Position numbers and translations under genes: made by a program. A DNA stretch of 8,259 bases from Actinomycetes bacterium. Its GTDB lineage: Bacteria > Actinomycetota > Acidimicrobiia > Acidimicrobiales > Palsa-688. This document shows, one piece after another, positions 7,159 to 8,259 of the stretch. The notes beneath the pieces were generated by a model. It searched no databases. It had not been told where the DNA came from and was given only the letters and a program-made list of their open reading frames with translations. The stretch spans positions 1-8,259 of the forward strand of contig JAJZWW010000127.1 of assembly GCA_021846485.1 (NCBI GenBank). Direction: 5' to 3'. The first letter of the stretch is position 1. Each line of letters begins with the position of its first letter.

Positions 7159-7165
7159 GGAGGAG
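7159..7165 (+). promoter_or_regulatory. Strong ribosome binding site of the thioredoxin-TPR gene
   Basis: GGAGGAG lies 10 nt before the ATG at 7176 and fixes that start. It contrasts with the other plus-strand starts in the window, which lack a Shine-Dalgarno. The promoter is unclear: TAGACC at 7143-7148 is a poor -10 candidate, and any other would lie inside the divergent kinase gene. Confidence 0.75.
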
Positions 7166-7175
7166 ACGAGTCCTG

Positions 7176-7892
7176 ATGCCGATCGACGTGACCGATGCGA
7201 CCTTCGAGGCCGAGATCCTGGAGCGCTCGGCCCAGGTGCCGGTGGTCGTTGACCTGTGGGCGCAGTGGTGCGGGCCGTGCCGGACCCTCGGGCCGATCCT
7301 GGAGAAGGTCGTCGCCGAGACGGCAGGCAAGGTGGAGCTCGCCAAGGTCGACGTCGACACCAACCCGCGGGTGGCTGCCACCTTCCAGGTGCAGTCGATC
7401 CCCGCGGTCTTCGCCCTCTCGCAGCGCAAGGTCGTCGACCGCTTCGTCGGGGCGCTGCCCGAGCCGGCGGTGCGGGAATGGGTGGCTTCGCTGGTCCCCG
7501 GCGACAGCGAGGTGGACCGGCTGGTCGCCGCGGGCGACCTCGCCTCGCTGCGGCGCGCCGTCGAGCTCGAGCCGGGCAACGAGAGGGCCGTGGTCGCCCT
7601 CGCTGGCGTGCTGGCGGGCTCGGACGCGCGCGCCGACCGGGAGGAGGCGCTCGCCCTGCTGGCCCGGATACCCGAGACCCCAGAGAGCCGGCATGTCGCC
7701 GCGCAGGCCCGCCTGGGAGACGAGGCCGCGCTCGTCGCCGACGGCGTCGAGACCAAGCTCGACTCGCTCCTCCCACGGGTGAAGGCCGCCGAGCAGGCCC
7801 GCCAGGAGTTCCTCGACCTGCTCGAAGTGCTCGGTCCGGACGATCCCCGCACTCCGAGGTACCGCAAGGCGCTGACCGCCAGGCTGTTCTAG
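7176..7892 (+). CDS. cnoX: Thioredoxin-domain/TPR protein (CnoX/YbbN-type co-chaperone)
   Basis: A 238-residue cytosolic protein with an N-terminal thioredoxin fold (about 1-108) and a C-terminal helical TPR-like region (about 112-238). Seen: active-site WCGPC with Cys32 and Cys35 preceded by VVVDLWAQ, the buried-face KVDVD strand (57-61), and cis-Pro76 in SIPAVF. Then come repeats such as LVAAGDLASLRRAVELEPGN and a helical tail ending in the ELLEVLGP-like segment, as in the YbbN/CnoX family. Family knowledge: CnoX proteins hold unfolding proteins and protect cysteines under oxidative stress, handing clients to chaperones. E. coli YbbN lacks the redox CXXC, whereas this one keeps it, so it could also reduce disulfides. 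It is shorter than the ~285 residues of E. coli YbbN. Start is set by GGAGGAG. Divergent from the kinase gene and co-directional with the next gene, which appears to have its own promoter. Architecture is sure; the precise client role is inferred. Confidence 0.9.
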   Translation: MPIDVTDATFEAEILERSAQVPVVVDLWAQWCGPCRTLGPILEKVVAETAGKVELAKVDVDTNPRVAATFQVQSIPAVFALSQRKVVDRFVGALPEPAVREWVASLVPGDSEVDRLVAAGDLASLRRAVELEPGNERAVVALAGVLAGSDARADREEALALLARIPETPESRHVAAQARLGDEAALVADGVETKLDSLLPRVKAAEQARQEFLDLLEVLGPDDPRTPRYRKALTARLF

Positions 7893-7904
7893 CCGGGCGA
7901 GCCG

Positions 7905-7927
7905 GTCGGGGACGGGGCCGCCCCGAC
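7905..7927 (+). terminator. Possible hairpin terminator after the thioredoxin-TPR gene
   Basis: GTCGGGG (7905-7911) pairs with CCCCGAC (7921-7927) across a 9-nt loop. An alternative inner hairpin CGGGG-CCG-CCCCG occupies 7913-7925. There is no T-run, and the next -10 box begins two bases later, so it could instead be regulatory for the downstream gene. Confidence 0.3.
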
Positions 7928-7929
7928 GG

Positions 7930-7935
7930 TAGCGT
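7930..7935 (+). promoter_or_regulatory. Putative -10 box of the folP-like gene (leaderless)
   Basis: TAGCGT ends 8 nt before the GTG at 7944. No Shine-Dalgarno is visible. An in-frame GTG at 7938 is only 2 nt from the box, so 7944 is the better leaderless start. Confidence 0.45.
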
Positions 7936-7943
7936 CGGTGCTT

Positions 7944-8259
7944 GTGCGGCTCAGCCTCGGTACCCGCAGCTACGACCTGCGGACGCGGGCTTTGGTGATG
8001 GGGATCCTCAACCGAACGCCCGACTCGTTCTACGACCGGGGGGATTACTGGGACCTCGGGAGCTTCTACCGGCGGGCGGAGGAGCTGGTCGCCGCCGGCG
8101 CCGACCTGCTCGACGTCGGGGGGGTCAAGGCCGGCTCCGGACCGGAGGTCGGCGAGGCCGAAGAGCTCGACCGGGTGGTGCCGGCTGTCGCCGGCCTCCG
8201 GGCGCGCTTCGACCTGCCGCTGTCGGTGGACACCTGGCGGGCGTCGGTCGCCGCGGAGT
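7944..8259 (+). CDS. folP2: Dihydropteroate synthase homologue, FolP2-type (3' end beyond window)
   Basis: The first 105 codons of a pterin-binding TIM-barrel protein; the rest lies beyond the window. Seen: MGILNRTPDSFYDRG (19-33), corresponding to the N-x-T-P-D-S-F pterin motif; DLLDVGGVKAGSG (54-66) at the first barrel strands; EELDRVVPAV (73-82); and LPLSVDTWRA (91-100), matching the SIDT-xRA strand. Classical DHPS has a GGESTRPG-like loop, in which Ser/Thr and Arg bind p-aminobenzoate/pyrophosphate. Here that loop is GGVKAGSG, with no STR, and NRTPDSFYDRG replaces NVTPDSFSDGG. Both changes match the mycobacterial FolP2 paralogue, which is reported not to have DHPS activity. I therefore infer a FolP2-like protein, not the folate-making enzyme, with function unknown. 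The GTG start is chosen from the leaderless -10 box; GTG 7938 is an alternative. No sign of disruption up to the edge. Confidence 0.85.
   Translation, partial: MRLSLGTRSYDLRTRALVMGILNRTPDSFYDRGDYWDLGSFYRRAEELVAAGADLLDVGGVKAGSGPEVGEAEELDRVVPAVAGLRARFDLPLSVDTWRASVAAE

Noticed and set aside
5501..7252. A 583-codon plus-strand open frame opposite the kinase and PAC2 genes
   Set aside because: It shows composition typical of antisense frames and no domain, while both minus-strand genes carry clear family motifs.

Overview
The window is very GC-rich chromosomal DNA. Its gene content points to an actinomycete (Actinomycetota). Four start codons sit 6-9 nt behind a TANNNT -10 box with no ribosome binding site, the leaderless style common in that phylum. 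LeuRS is of the ~950-residue actinobacterial type with no Cys-rich zinc knuckle, and there are a PAC2-family protein and a FolP2-type dihydropteroate synthase homologue. An Acidimicrobiia-like or related lineage is possible, but the sequence alone does not settle the class.

Left end (1-1459): a tyrosine integrase gene on the minus strand starts 90 bp from the 3' end of an intact tRNA-Ala(GGC) gene. The tRNA is followed at once by a hairpin-plus-T-run terminator, and the integrase promoter region holds three copies of GGCTCCC. This is the usual geometry of an element integrated at a tRNA 3' end. If so, the element body lies to the left of the window and everything from the tRNA rightwards is host backbone. 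Bases 1-62, beyond the integrase stop, show nothing I can name.

Middle-left (1460-2160): the tRNA promoter, then a heavily decayed M24-family (Xaa-Pro peptidase/DddP-like) gene. It survives as short recognisable blocks in three reading frames with two large internal losses.

Centre (2161-5016): leuS, complete, with a leaderless promoter. It ends in a GC-rich hairpin shared with the convergent minus-strand pair.

Right (5077-7132, minus): a two-gene operon, an APH-fold kinase of the ACAD10/11-related type followed 4 nt later by a PAC2-family protein. The kinase carries a 30-bp tandem duplication in a disordered N-terminal tail. Only 43 bp away, in the opposite direction, a thioredoxin-TPR protein (CnoX/YbbN type, 7176-7892) begins. 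It is followed by the start of a FolP2-like pterin-binding protein (7944 to the window end, truncated by the edge).

The genes do not form one obvious pathway: translation (tRNA-Ala, LeuRS), protein quality control (CnoX-like, perhaps PAC2), a metabolic kinase and a folate-type paralogue. I see no convincing defence system, CRISPR array or biosynthetic cluster. The most notable points are the island edge at tRNA-Ala, the M24 gene relic, the integrase with a substituted catalytic histidine and the FolP2-like gene.
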